Below are positions 43,560 to 52,902 of a stretch of DNA of 64,000 nucleotides, piece by piece. Below the pieces are notes generated by a model. It made no database searches. It was not told where the DNA came from and saw only the letters and a program-made list of their open reading frames with translations. This DNA comes from an uncultured Eubacteriales bacterium (GTDB lineage Bacteria > Bacillota > Clostridia > Peptostreptococcales > Anaerovoracaceae). Position numbers and translations under genes: made by a program. Position 1 is the stretch's first letter. Each line of letters opens with the position of its first letter. The DNA lies in contig UQNJ01000002.1 in assembly GCA_900542295.1 (NCBI GenBank), forward strand, positions 1 through 64,000, given 5' to 3'.

Positions 43560-44291
43560 CTAAGCATTCTTTCTTTTTTTAATAAACACTGCTGACATGA
43601 CCGCCGCTGCCATCATAAGCGAAACTGATCCGGCAAGATTTGAATTATCACCGGTCTCAGGCACTGCAGCATCTGTCTTTTCTGTATTACTTCCGCTTTC
43701 GCCGCCGGAAGACTGGTTGTTTTGTCCTTCGTTGTTATTTCCCTGATTTCCTGTTTGTGAATCTCCTGTATTTTCATCTTTCACAGGCACAAGATCAAGG
43801 GATATTGCTGTCATTGTATCCATGTCAAATGTGATGCTGCGCTCATAAAACATCTTTTCAATGTTTCCCTGGTTATAATACTTCTCTGAAACAGAAATGA
43901 GCTGTAACGCATCGTCAAGGGATTCGACCGGTATGGTATATACTCTGCCTGTCTTTGTTTCTCCGCTTTCGCTCACATATTCTCTTTCTCCATCTGCTTT
44001 TATCCACTTGCTTTCGTCTTTTGCATTGTAGTCAGCAAGAGCGTCCTCTTCAGTTCCCATAACTAATGCATAATAGCTGCTTCCGCTCAGCAGAATTTCT
44101 GCCTGCGCCTTACCGTCTTTTACAGTAAGCTTGCAGTCAACAACTTTGAACATTTTTTCACCTGTCGCCATTTCTGCCTTATATTCTCCGTCAGAAACTG
44201 TAACAACACCTGCAAATGCTGATGCAGCCGCACAAAAAATAACAGTTAGTGCAAGCAGTGCAATTAATAATCTTTTTCTTGTCTTTTTCAT
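43560..44291 (-). CDS. Sortase-anchored surface protein with a NEAT-like domain
   Basis: A 243-residue exported protein. Signal peptide (about 1-27), then a NEAT-like domain (about 30-175: VSDGEYKAEMATGEKMFKVV, KLTVKDGKAQAEILLSGSSY, then TIPVESLDDALQLISV), a Gln/Asn/Gly-rich spacer, and a C-terminal sorting signal: VPETG, a hydrophobic stretch and KKRKNA. It should be covalently linked to the cell wall by sortase. It is the first gene after the cobalamin riboswitch, so likely the outermost corrinoid-handling protein. GAGGAG lies before the ATG. Confidence 0.75.
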   Translation of the reverse strand: MKKTRKRLLIALLALTVIFCAAASAFAGVVTVSDGEYKAEMATGEKMFKVVDCKLTVKDGKAQAEILLSGSSYYALVMGTEEDALADYNAKDESKWIKADGEREYVSESGETKTGRVYTIPVESLDDALQLISVSEKYYNQGNIEKMFYERSITFDMDTMTAISLDLVPVKDENTGDSQTGNQGNNNEGQNNQSSGGESGSNTEKTDAAVPETGDNSNLAGSVSLMMAAAVMSAVFIKKRKNA

Positions 44292-44349
44292 TTTTTCTCC
44301 TCTTGTTCTGTATACATTCTGTTTTTTAAGTACATCTGAAACAAGTAAT

Positions 44350-44376
44350 AAAAAACATCTCGTCTCCGAGATGTTT
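44350..44376 (-). terminator. Intrinsic terminator of the cobalamin riboswitch (uptake unit)
   Basis: On the minus strand AAACATCTCG and CGAGATGTTT form a 10-bp stem with loop GAGA and a T-run. It lies about 110 bases after the aptamer and 60 bases before the first gene. It is the expected OFF structure of the riboswitch. Its CATCTCGG arm also occurs at the 5' end of the aptamer (44636-44643), which could give an alternative pairing. Confidence 0.88.
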
Positions 44377-44489
44377 AAATTCAGATAAATAAAACTTAAA
44401 TTTTCAAATTTCCTGTAATCATAAAAATTAAGTGTCTTAAATATCCTTTATAAATCACCCGTCTAATCTCAGAAGACTGTAAATCAAAC

Positions 44490-44655
44490 ACAAATCAGGT
44501 CTACCGACTTAATCCTTTGGCATTAGGAACGCCTTCCCGGTGCAGAATACTCCAGTGGCCGGTTCGAAACTTACAAACCTGTTCCTTAGCAGATATCACG
44601 GTTGCTGAGACACAGCGCCGGCATTTCACCGACTTCCGAGATGATCTGTGTTCAT
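44490..44655 (-). ncRNA. Cobalamin riboswitch (uptake unit)
   Basis: Read on the minus strand the core features of the AdoCbl-type aptamer are all present. They are GTGAAATGCCGGCGCTGTG, the CTCAGCAACCGTGAT core, GCCACTG, GGGAAGGC and the B12-box-like GTCGGTAGACCTG near the 3' end. It lies upstream of the surface proteins and the ABC importer, so it should repress uptake when cobalamin is plentiful. Confidence 0.93.
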
Positions 44656-44674
44656 ATTATTAAACTATATATAT

Positions 44675-44703
44675 ATCTTATCCTACTAAAATTTTTTTGT
44701 CAA
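44675..44703 (-). promoter_or_regulatory. Promoter of the corrinoid uptake unit
   Basis: On the minus strand TTGACA (44698-44703), a 17-base spacer and TAAGAT (44675-44680), 20 bases before the riboswitch. It lies in the gap after cbiC, so the uptake unit has its own start and does not depend on the biosynthesis operon. Confidence 0.8.
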
Positions 44704-44765
44704 TATCGTTTTGACAAATTGAAGTTCCGTATGCCTATGACCAATTATCTTATCCATATGAAAAA

Positions 44766-45422
44766 TCAGCCTTCTCCTCTGCTTTTATCTATTTCATATA
44801 AAAGGGCATTGATTATACATGCGGCAACATTGCTGCCGCCTTTTCTGCCTCTTGCTACTATGCAGCTGCATCCTGATTCTATTATAAGTTCCTTCGCCGC
44901 AACCACATTAACAAAGCCTACAGGCACGCCAACAATAAGCTCCGGTTCTATCTTATCCTCGTCTATCAGCTCTCTGAGCCTTATAAGCGCAGTAGGTGCA
45001 TTCCCCACTGCATATATGAGCTTCAAACCTTCTTCTTGACAGAGTTTTGCCGCCTTATCTACAGAAGCTGCGGCTCTTGTGCTTCCGCTCGTCTTCGCTG
45101 TCTCTGAAACATCATCATCTGCTATGAAACACTCCACTCTTCCCCCGAGTCTTCTGACAACCTTTTTGTTTATACCTGCCATTGCCATCTTCGTATCTGT
45201 AACTATCAAAGCTCCCTCTGACAAGGCAGCCTTTGCTTTTTCTATCACTCCCGGAGAAAAGTATAAGCTTTCTGCATATTCAAAATCAGCAGTCGTATGA
45301 ATAACTCTTTTTATAACAGGAGCCTGCTGTGAGTCAATCTGCCTGTTGCCAAGCTCTTCTGTTATAATTTCAAAACTTTTCTTTTCAATCTCGGCAGGTG
45401 ATATTTTCATTATTTCTTTCAT
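44766..45422 (-). CDS. cbiC: Cobalt-precorrin-8 methylmutase
   Basis: Moves a methyl group to make cobyrinic acid. The 218 residues show KSFEIITEEL, VIKRVIHTTADFEYAESLYF with the catalytic His, VTDTKMAMAGINKK, and GVPVGFVNVVAAKE near the C-terminus. The start overlaps cbiP by four bases. It is the last gene of the biosynthesis operon. Confidence 0.94.
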   Translation of the reverse strand: MKEIMKISPAEIEKKSFEIITEELGNRQIDSQQAPVIKRVIHTTADFEYAESLYFSPGVIEKAKAALSEGALIVTDTKMAMAGINKKVVRRLGGRVECFIADDDVSETAKTSGSTRAAASVDKAAKLCQEEGLKLIYAVGNAPTALIRLRELIDEDKIEPELIVGVPVGFVNVVAAKELIIESGCSCIVARGRKGGSNVAACIINALLYEIDKSRGEG

Positions 45423-46933
45423 ATTCCGGCCTCCAGTATCTCATAAATCTTATTCATATCAAGATTTTTTCTAAGAATATCCGCTAATTTATTGTACTGC
45501 ATTTCTTTATATTCTGAAGCTGAAAGTTTGCCGAGACATCCTGCATCGACGCCTTTTTTCTCTGCAAGACTCTTTACTATGGCTTCAGCTATATCTGGTG
45601 TTTCAAATATACCATGAACATAAGTTCCAAAAATATTATCTCTATGATATCCGTCAAGGATATAATCATCATCGTCAAATGCTTTTATACTGCACATTCT
45701 CTGAATTTTATCATCAATAGAAGATGTCGCTCCCATATGTATTTCATATCCTTCTATATTCATGCCCGCCAGTTCCGGAAAATCACTGTCCTTCAAAGAA
45801 CTGCTCATGGTTCCTCTTACTCTTGTTCTGTGCTTTTCCTCATGAAAAACCGTTTTTACAGGAAGCAGATTCATGCCGCTTATACTTCCTCCCTCTTCAA
45901 CTCCAAAAGGGTCTTGTATTTCAGCACCAAGCATCTGATATCCTCCGCATATGCCGAATACCGGCTTTCCTGCCGAAGCATGTTTAATCACAGAAGCCTC
46001 AAGCCCGTTCTGCCTCATCCATTCAAGATCTGCCATGGTGTTTTTCGTTCCGGGGATGATTATCATATCGGGGTTTTTAAGCTGACTTACTTTTGATACA
46101 TATCTTACAGATACTCCCTCAAAGCGTTCAAAAACATTAAAGTCAGTAAAATTTGAAAGTCTTGGAACTCGTATTACAGCTATGTCTATAAGATTTACTT
46201 TATTATCGGCAAGTCTTTCACTCAAACTGTCTTCATCATCTATGTCTATATCGGCATAAGGCGCAATTCCCACAGAAGGGATATCAAGCAGCTCTTCGAT
46301 TTTTTTAACCCCCGGCTCCAGAATAGCCTTATCTCCCCTGAATTTATTTATTATAACACCCTTTACCATATCTCTTTCGTCTTCATCGAGGAGCTTAACG
46401 GTGCCGTAAAGTTGTGCAAACACTCCTCCTCTGTCTACATCTCCTACAAGGAGAACAGGCGCCTCTGCCAGCTTTGCCATCCCCATATTTACTATATCAT
46501 CTTCCTTGAGATTTATCTCAGCAGGACTTCCTGCCCCTTCTATAACAATTATGTCATACTTTGATGAAAGCTCGTCATATGCCTGCTTAACCTTGGGTTT
46601 CAGATTTTTTTTATATTCAAAATAGTCTTTTGCACTCATATTACCTGTTACCTCACCCATGACTATTATCTGAGAACCTGTATCATTGGTAGGTTTAAGC
46701 AGTATGGGATTCATAAGTACAGATGGTTCTATTCCTGCTGCCTCAGCCTGCATCACCTGTGCTCTTCCCATCTCAAGTCCGTCGTCTGTAATAAAAGAGT
46801 TCAAAGCCATGTTCTGTGATTTAAAAGGAGCAACCTTATAACCGTCCTGTGCAAATATACGACAAAGTCCTCCTGCTATCAGACTTTTGCCTGCGTTTGA
46901 CATAGTTCCCTGTATCATTATAGCTTTTGCCAT
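45419..46933 (-). CDS. cbiP: Cobyric acid synthase (glutamine-hydrolysing)
   Basis: Amidates four carboxylates of adenosylcobyrinate a,c-diamide. About 504 residues with an N-terminal dethiobiotin synthetase-like P-loop (MIQGTMSNAGKSLIAGGLCR) and a C-terminal glutaminase domain (VFGICGGYQMLG with the Cys, and YVHGIFE with the His). ATG 46933 follows AGGAG and matches the family N-terminus. A reading extended to 47107 covers cbiA out of frame and is not used. It overlaps cbiA by 16 bases. Confidence 0.95.
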   Translation of the reverse strand: MAKAIMIQGTMSNAGKSLIAGGLCRIFAQDGYKVAPFKSQNMALNSFITDDGLEMGRAQVMQAEAAGIEPSVLMNPILLKPTNDTGSQIIVMGEVTGNMSAKDYFEYKKNLKPKVKQAYDELSSKYDIIVIEGAGSPAEINLKEDDIVNMGMAKLAEAPVLLVGDVDRGGVFAQLYGTVKLLDEDERDMVKGVIINKFRGDKAILEPGVKKIEELLDIPSVGIAPYADIDIDDEDSLSERLADNKVNLIDIAVIRVPRLSNFTDFNVFERFEGVSVRYVSKVSQLKNPDMIIIPGTKNTMADLEWMRQNGLEASVIKHASAGKPVFGICGGYQMLGAEIQDPFGVEEGGSISGMNLLPVKTVFHEEKHRTRVRGTMSSSLKDSDFPELAGMNIEGYEIHMGATSSIDDKIQRMCSIKAFDDDDYILDGYHRDNIFGTYVHGIFETPDIAEAIVKSLAEKKGVDAGCLGKLSASEYKEMQYNKLADILRKNLDMNKIYEILEAGI

Positions 46934-48303
46934 GCTTCTTTGTCTCCTTCCTTGTATTTTACAGCAGCTTCGATAAACCTCTCCGCCACCTTTGTATTGG
47001 AATAATAGAACAGATGAGGAAATCCCATAATACTGTTTTTTCCGGCATTTACACATTCCCAACTTCTGCCCGTTACAGGCTTTACTGCCTTGAAAGCATT
47101 TCCGCAATTATCACTGTCAAAATAATGAAACTCATGAGCCTTGATGATTTCACCATCTCTTATAAGATCGGAGTTTATCTGTGACATTAAATTTACATAT
47201 CCGAATCTCCTGAGGCTGTCTGTCTTAAACGCCTTGCCTTGTATATGACCTACAGCTTTGTAAACATTGCCTTTCATATCTTCCATTTCTTCATGAAGAT
47301 ACATGAAGCCTCCGCATTCTGCCATACACGGCATTCCTCCGTCAAGCTTTTTCTTTATATCTTCTGTCATGGTCCTGTTTGAAAAGAGAGGGGTGCAGTA
47401 AAGCTCGGGATATCCTCCTCCCAGGATCAAGGCATCTGTACCTTCAGGAAGCCTCTTGTCATGAATGGGCGAAAACTCTACTATTTCCGCTCCCATTTTC
47501 TTTAAAAGTGAAAGATTGTCTCTGTAGTAAAAGCAGAAAGCTTCGTCACGAGCAACTGCTATCCTAGGCGTTTTCTTTATCTTGCATACGCTTATTTCCT
47601 CTGTGTACGGGAAATCATAGCCTGAAGCAATTTCTAACAGCTTTCCTATATCAATTGTCTTTTCCATAATCTGTGCCAGTCTGTCAAGCTTTCCGCTGAG
47701 ATCATCTATTTCCTCCGGGGTAACAAGTCCAAGATGGCGGCTTTCAATGGAAAGTTCGCTGCACTTTGGCAAATATCCAAGAGGCTCTACACCGGTAAGT
47801 TCCTTAACCTCTTTTTTTAAAGACTCATATACATGCTCAGACATATTATTAAAAATAACGCCTTTTACATTGCTGTCTTTTTTAAATTCGGACATTCCTT
47901 TAAGCACGGCAAGAGAAGAAATACTTTGTCCTCTGCTGTTTATCACCATTATTACAGGCAGTCCAAGAGTCCTTGCCACATCATAAGAAGATGCCAAGAC
48001 TGAACTTGCACTCATGCCGTCATAATATCCCATAACCCCTTCCGCAACTGATATATCAAAGCCTCTTGAGTTTTCTTTAAACAGATATGCGGCAGTTTTA
48101 TCACCACAGAAAAAAAGATCAATATTTGAAGCTTCTATACCTATCACCGTCTTATGAAACATCGGGTCTATATAATCCGGCCCGCATTTGAAAGAGGCAG
48201 GATTAAGACCCATATTTTTAAACAGTCTGAGCATGCCGCATGTTATAAGCGTTTTACCGCTTCCGCTGGCAGGGGCTGCAAACATCAATGCTCTGTTTTT
48301 CAT
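46918..48303 (-). CDS. cbiA: Cobyrinate a,c-diamide synthase
   Basis: ATP-dependent amidation of cobyrinate at a and c. The 461 residues have the P-loop FAAPASGSGKTLITCGMLR, SFKCGPDYIDPMFH, and a class I glutaminase domain with ILGGGYPELY and MAECGGFMYLHE. It is two bases downstream of the triple fusion and overlaps cbiP. Confidence 0.95.
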   Translation of the reverse strand: MKNRALMFAAPASGSGKTLITCGMLRLFKNMGLNPASFKCGPDYIDPMFHKTVIGIEASNIDLFFCGDKTAAYLFKENSRGFDISVAEGVMGYYDGMSASSVLASSYDVARTLGLPVIMVINSRGQSISSLAVLKGMSEFKKDSNVKGVIFNNMSEHVYESLKKEVKELTGVEPLGYLPKCSELSIESRHLGLVTPEEIDDLSGKLDRLAQIMEKTIDIGKLLEIASGYDFPYTEEISVCKIKKTPRIAVARDEAFCFYYRDNLSLLKKMGAEIVEFSPIHDKRLPEGTDALILGGGYPELYCTPLFSNRTMTEDIKKKLDGGMPCMAECGGFMYLHEEMEDMKGNVYKAVGHIQGKAFKTDSLRRFGYVNLMSQINSDLIRDGEIIKAHEFHYFDSDNCGNAFKAVKPVTGRSWECVNAGKNSIMGFPHLFYYSNTKVAERFIEAAVKYKEGDKEAWQKL

Positions 48304-48305
48304 CG

Positions 48306-50339
48306 TTATTCTCCTTCATATCCGGAAATTTTTCCTCCGCACGAAATAACATATACGGGATTATTGGCTGTCATTAGATTGTAGTTTCCTGCTTTTCTGT
48401 TCTTGGCTATATTCACCTGCACTATATCAATATCCTCATACCCCAGATTCTTAAGTAAAGATACGGCCTCTGAAAAGGATTCAACAGTAACTGTATTGAT
48501 TACAATCCTTATATCGGAATTTTTGCTGCGAAGCATGCTGACGATTTCTTTCATATTGCCGCTGCTTCCGCCTATAAATGCATGAGTAGGCACGGGAAGC
48601 GCTTCCATAGCCTCCGGTGCTGTCCCCCTTACTACTGTAACATTGGAAATAGCCATGGCTTTCTTATTCTCTTCTATAAGGCAACATCCCTGCTCATTTC
48701 TTTCTATTGCAAACACATGACCTTTATAACTCTGTGCCCCGCACTCAAGAGCAACGGAGCCTGTACCTGCTCCTATGTCATAGATTATGGAATTTTCGGT
48801 AAGCTTAAGCTTTGAAACTGCTATCGCCCTTACCTCTTCCTTTGTCATAGGAACCTTTCCCCTTATAAATTCCTCGTCACCAATGCCTGCTGTTACTACA
48901 AAATCTCCTGCTTTCTCGTTTCTCACAAATATAACCGATAGAGGCTCAAACTTCATATCAAGCATATCCTTGCATATTCCGCAAGTTATTTTTTCATTTT
49001 CATATGAAAGATTCTCACCTACAAATATTTCAGTATATCCAAGACCGTTTTCACTTAAAGCCTTTATAAAATTTTCCGCTTTAGTCTCGCCGCCCAAGAG
49101 GAAAAAAGACTTTTCATTTCTCTTTACCTCTGCAATAAAGTTGCACTCTCTTCCATGGGCGCTGTTCATGCTTACATCCTGCCATGGAATGTTTATTTTG
49201 TTCAGAAAATACATTGCAGAAGATATTCCGGGTATTACCTCGACCTCTATACCGTCTTTATCCTTCAAAAGCTTCCTCAGCTTTGAAGCGCCGCTGTAAA
49301 ACCCTGTGTCTCCGGACATGACTGCCGCTATATTCTCAAATTCATCATGATTCAATATGAAATCGGTTATTTTTTCAGAAATAATTTCTTTATGAGTATT
49401 CTTTCCTCTGACCGCATCTGAAAGAAGCAGTCTTTCTGCGCCTATTACAATATCCGCAGTCTCTATGGCTTTGTATGCCGCTAAAGTCATGGTTTCTTCA
49501 TTTCCCATGCCCATTCCCAATATCGTAACTTTTCTTGGCTTTTTTTCTTTTCTTTCATCATTTTCCGGTTCACAGGCGTCTTTGATGCAGAATCTGTCAT
49601 TTATGTACTGTATACATTTTTTTAAAGTCAATCCACTCTCCCTCTGACGACCTAATATCAAAACCTGCGTGCCCGTTTTGGCTGCTGCACTGATTTTTTC
49701 AGGCAGACCTCCGCTTACACCTGTATCCTTTGTTACAAGAAATCTTATATCGAGCATTTTTATCATAGCGATATTTACCTCTTCGGTAAACGGTCCCTGC
49801 ATGCATATAACATTTCTGCCCTTGTAACCCAGCTCTTCCACATGGTTCATCACAGAAGCAAGAGGCAGTACTCTTACAAACACTCTCTTTTCTCTATCCC
49901 TGATACCGGAATACGATTTCAATTCCTTGCTGCCTGTAGTAAGAAGAATGTTACCCTCCACAGTATTGAGATATCTGACAATTTCATCTATGCTGTCAAA
50001 AACCCTGTAGTCCGGGTTTACATCGGACTCCTTTTCTCTTACTACTCTTACATATTCAAGATTAAGAGATTCACAGGCATTCTTTATATTATCTGTAACC
50101 TCTTCTGCATATGGATGAGTTGCATCTATAACCGCTTCAGGCTCTTGCTCACGCAAAAATTCTTCCATCTGAATTTCCGTCATCCTGCCGCTTCTTACAG
50201 TTATATTTTTGCCTTTTTCTATCAGGCTTTCTCCGTATTCGGTAGCAACACACAAAGTGACGGCAATCTCTTTATCTCTGTAATATTCGGCAAGCCTGCG
50301 GCTCTCTGCCGTACCTCCGAAAATCACTGCTCTATTCAT
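48306..50339 (-). CDS. cbiJET: Triple fusion CbiJ-CbiE-CbiT
   Basis: One 677-residue chain carries three steps. Residues about 1-255 are CbiJ/CobK, the cobalt-precorrin-6A reductase (FGGTAESRRLAEYY, DATHPYAEEVT). Residues about 269-480 are CbiE, a C5 methyltransferase (ILGMGMGNEETMTLAAYKAI, MSGDTGFYSGA). Residues about 485-677 are CbiT, the C15 methyltransferase/decarboxylase (SAM motif YDIGAGTGS at 520-528, GGSSGNM). CbiE-CbiT fusions are common (CobL); CbiJ-CbiE-CbiT in one chain is rarer. It overlaps cbiH by eight bases. Confidence 0.93.
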   Translation of the reverse strand: MNRAVIFGGTAESRRLAEYYRDKEIAVTLCVATEYGESLIEKGKNITVRSGRMTEIQMEEFLREQEPEAVIDATHPYAEEVTDNIKNACESLNLEYVRVVREKESDVNPDYRVFDSIDEIVRYLNTVEGNILLTTGSKELKSYSGIRDREKRVFVRVLPLASVMNHVEELGYKGRNVICMQGPFTEEVNIAMIKMLDIRFLVTKDTGVSGGLPEKISAAAKTGTQVLILGRQRESGLTLKKCIQYINDRFCIKDACEPENDERKEKKPRKVTILGMGMGNEETMTLAAYKAIETADIVIGAERLLLSDAVRGKNTHKEIISEKITDFILNHDEFENIAAVMSGDTGFYSGASKLRKLLKDKDGIEVEVIPGISSAMYFLNKINIPWQDVSMNSAHGRECNFIAEVKRNEKSFFLLGGETKAENFIKALSENGLGYTEIFVGENLSYENEKITCGICKDMLDMKFEPLSVIFVRNEKAGDFVVTAGIGDEEFIRGKVPMTKEEVRAIAVSKLKLTENSIIYDIGAGTGSVALECGAQSYKGHVFAIERNEQGCCLIEENKKAMAISNVTVVRGTAPEAMEALPVPTHAFIGGSSGNMKEIVSMLRSKNSDIRIVINTVTVESFSEAVSLLKNLGYEDIDIVQVNIAKNRKAGNYNLMTANNPVYVISCGGKISGYEGE

Positions 50340-51063
50340 GTCTGTATCCTCTTGGCGTTACCATCCTGCCATTTATCTCTTTCGTCTGCATATTGCCTAT
50401 GAATACGGTTGAAAACATATCTACTTCTGTTTCGGTAAGCTCCTCTAATGTCAGAACTTGAGCCGACTGTCCCTCTCTTCCTATGTTGCGTGCTATGCCG
50501 CATACGGTTTCGGGTGATTTATATCTGCCTGCAAGCATACATGCTTTTTTAAGATAGTCTTTTCTCTTCATGCTGGACGGATTGTAAAGACATATAACCA
50601 TGTCCGATTCGGCTGCACAAAGCAGTCTTTTTTCTATCTTTTCCCAAGGTGTAAGCAGGTCGCTCAGGCTTATTACAGCAAAATCATGAATCAGCGGTGC
50701 TCCGAGAATTCCAGCTCCGCTTATCACTGCTGAAACACCGCACACACTCTCTATTTCAACTTCAGGATAATTATGGGAAAGTTCATATATCAGTCCTGTC
50801 ATTCCATAAACTCCCGCATCGCCGCTGCATATAACAGAAACTGTCTTTCCCGAGGCAGCTTTTTCAAGAGCTATTTTGCACCTCTTTTCTTCCTGCCTCA
50901 TAGGAGTGGTTATGAATTCCTTGTCTGCAAAATGCTCTTTAACAAGATCCACATAAACATTATATCCGATTATTATATCACTTTGACTTAAAATCCGGCT
51001 TGCTTTTATAGTCATCTGTTCATACTCTCCGGGGCCTATTCCCACAACATATATCTTATTCAA
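50332..51063 (-). CDS. cbiH: Cobalt-precorrin-3B C17-methyltransferase
   Basis: Contracts the ring. The 243 residues match CbiH/CobJ: YVVGIGPGEYEQMTIKA, ICSGDAGVYGMTGLIYE, GVSAVISGAGILGAPLIHDF and the SLSDLLTPWEKIEKRL motif. There is no CbiG domain fused; cbiG is the gene before it. It overlaps cbiG by eight bases. Confidence 0.94.
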   Translation of the reverse strand: MNKIYVVGIGPGEYEQMTIKASRILSQSDIIIGYNVYVDLVKEHFADKEFITTPMRQEEKRCKIALEKAASGKTVSVICSGDAGVYGMTGLIYELSHNYPEVEIESVCGVSAVISGAGILGAPLIHDFAVISLSDLLTPWEKIEKRLLCAAESDMVICLYNPSSMKRKDYLKKACMLAGRYKSPETVCGIARNIGREGQSAQVLTLEELTETEVDMFSTVFIGNMQTKEINGRMVTPRGYRHE

Positions 51064-52114
51064 AACACACCTCCGTTTTCTTTTCTTTTTTAACGGCTAC
51101 AGCTGCCGTAACTCCGTTTTTGCTTAATTTTTTTAATATAATATCTCCGCAGCCTGAAGCAAGATATGCCGCCCTTTCGCAAACATTGTCTACACCCACC
51201 TTGCTTTTCACAAAATCTGACGGCGAAAAATCGCCCTCTGCTCCAGACAGCTCTTGTGCAGTATAAAATTGTTTTTTTAATCCGTATTCACGGCAAAGCT
51301 GCAAGATTCCCTCTTCATCTGCTTTCAAATCTACAGAAGCAAGGGCACATACTTCATCAAGTGTGATTCCAGCCTTTTGAGCTGCTTCACAGGCTGCTGC
51401 CCTTAATTCTTCAAAACTTTTACCTCTTCGGCATCCCATACCGATAACATAGTCCTTTGGTGTCAGCACAAGAGTATCATTGTCTGCTTCTATGCCGTAG
51501 CCTATGTGGATTTTCAACGCTGTGCCGGTATTTTTCGATTCCAAAACGAGACTGTCGGGAAGCCTGCCTTTTATATCAAAATCACAAATAAGTCCTATTT
51601 TTTCTCCTCTCAGCACCGCAGACGAAATTTCTTTTGCCAGCTTGAAATCACTTATGGCAAGCTCGTTGGCTTTTGCAAATGTATCTACAGCAAATTTTCT
51701 GTTTATATCGGTTGCAGTAGTTATCACAGCTTCACCGCCTGTAATATCTGCAATTTTAACGGCAATTTCATTAGCGCCTCCTATATGACCTGAAAGGATA
51801 GGGACAACATATCTTCCAAGTTCATCTACTACAATCACGGCAGGATCTTTAGTCTTTTTTCTCACATATGGCGCTATCGCTCTTACAGCTATGCCGCACG
51901 CACATACGAATACAATTGCATCAGATATCTTAAACTGTCTGCCTGTCCACTCGTCAAGACTTTCTGTAAGCGGTCCGGTATAATCATCTTCTATGTACTT
52001 TTGAGAGGCAAAGGCTTCACATTCGTATTCAGGAATATTGTACATAAGCATTCTGCTTATGTTATAAGCTGTCCTGCATCCTTTTGCAGAAAAGGAGACA
52101 AATTTAATATTCAC
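51056..52114 (-). CDS. cbiG: Cobalt-precorrin-5A hydrolase
   Basis: Opens the delta-lactone of cobalt-precorrin-5A, a step unique to the anaerobic pathway. The 352 residues include FVCACGIAVRAIAPYVRKKT, VVDELGRYVVPILSGHIGGA in the centre, and the C-terminal domain starting YVIGMGCRRGKSFEELRAA. Its presence separates this pathway from the aerobic one. Confidence 0.94.
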   Translation of the reverse strand: MNIKFVSFSAKGCRTAYNISRMLMYNIPEYECEAFASQKYIEDDYTGPLTESLDEWTGRQFKISDAIVFVCACGIAVRAIAPYVRKKTKDPAVIVVDELGRYVVPILSGHIGGANEIAVKIADITGGEAVITTATDINRKFAVDTFAKANELAISDFKLAKEISSAVLRGEKIGLICDFDIKGRLPDSLVLESKNTGTALKIHIGYGIEADNDTLVLTPKDYVIGMGCRRGKSFEELRAAACEAAQKAGITLDEVCALASVDLKADEEGILQLCREYGLKKQFYTAQELSGAEGDFSPSDFVKSKVGVDNVCERAAYLASGCGDIILKKLSKNGVTAAVAVKKEKKTEVCFE

Positions 52115-52131
52115 TTTTTCACACCCTTTAC

Positions 52132-52902
52132 TTATTTATCACGGTTGACATTTGCCGGTCTGAATTCAGTTTCAAAATCAGGATTGTATAAATCCGAGCG
52201 TCTGTAATTTCCATGGGTAACGGCATCTCCTATTATCATAAGTGCCGTCTTCGTTATGTTGTTTTTTGCCGCTGTTTCCGCAAGAGTTCCTACAGTACAC
52301 ACAAAAGCCTTTTCGTCAGGCCATGTGGCTTTGTAAACTATCGCACATGGCGTATCCTCTTCATATCCTCCTGCAATAAGCTCTGCCGTAAGCTCTTTCA
52401 GAAGTCCTGTACTTAAAAATACCACCATAGTAGCTTTGTGAGCTGCAAAAGAGCGTATACTTTCTCTTTCGGGTACAGGTGTTCTTCCTGCCATTCTTGT
52501 TATAATAACACTCTGTGAAACATCAGGTAATGTATATTCTATATTAAGGGCAGATGCAGCTCCGCAAAATGAGCTTACTCCCGGGCAGTAATCATAAGGT
52601 ATTCCGTTTTCGTCAAGTATGTCCATCTGCTCTCTTATAGCTCCGTATACACATGGATCACCTGTATGAAGTCTGACAAGCCTTTTCCCCTCTTTATGAC
52701 TTTTTATCATTATTTCAGTCACTTCCTCCAGTGTCATAAAGGCACTGTTATGGACAATACAGCCTTCCTTTTTATAATCAAGCAGCTGAGGGTTTACAAG
52801 AGAGCCTGCATATATTATAACATCTGCTTCAGAAATAAGCCTCATGCCTCTTACGGTTATAAGGTCTGCCGCTCCGCTTCCTGCTCCTACAAAATCAATC
52901 AT
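52132..52902 (-). CDS. cbiF: Cobalt-precorrin-4 C11-methyltransferase
   Basis: SAM-dependent methylation at C11. The 256 residues have DFVGAGSGAADLITVRGMRL, YAGSLVNPQLL, LHTGDPCVYGAIREQMDIL and PGVSSFCGAASALNIEYTLP, diagnostic for CbiF/CobM. It overlaps cbiL by eight bases and is followed by cbiG after 17 bases. Confidence 0.95.
   Translation of the reverse strand: MIDFVGAGSGAADLITVRGMRLISEADVIIYAGSLVNPQLLDYKKEGCIVHNSAFMTLEEVTEIMIKSHKEGKRLVRLHTGDPCVYGAIREQMDILDENGIPYDYCPGVSSFCGAASALNIEYTLPDVSQSVIITRMAGRTPVPERESIRSFAAHKATMVVFLSTGLLKELTAELIAGGYEEDTPCAIVYKATWPDEKAFVCTVGTLAETAAKNNITKTALMIIGDAVTHGNYRRSDLYNPDFETEFRPANVNRDK

Noticed and set aside
44602..45039. Plus-strand reading frame over the cobalamin riboswitch and cbiC
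   Set aside because: It is antisense to the riboswitch and to cbiC and has no ribosome site or family match.
46934..47107. N-terminal extension of CbiP
   Set aside because: It overlaps the well-conserved end of cbiA, is Cys/Lys-rich and does not match the family; ATG 46933 has AGGAG and starts the conserved domain.
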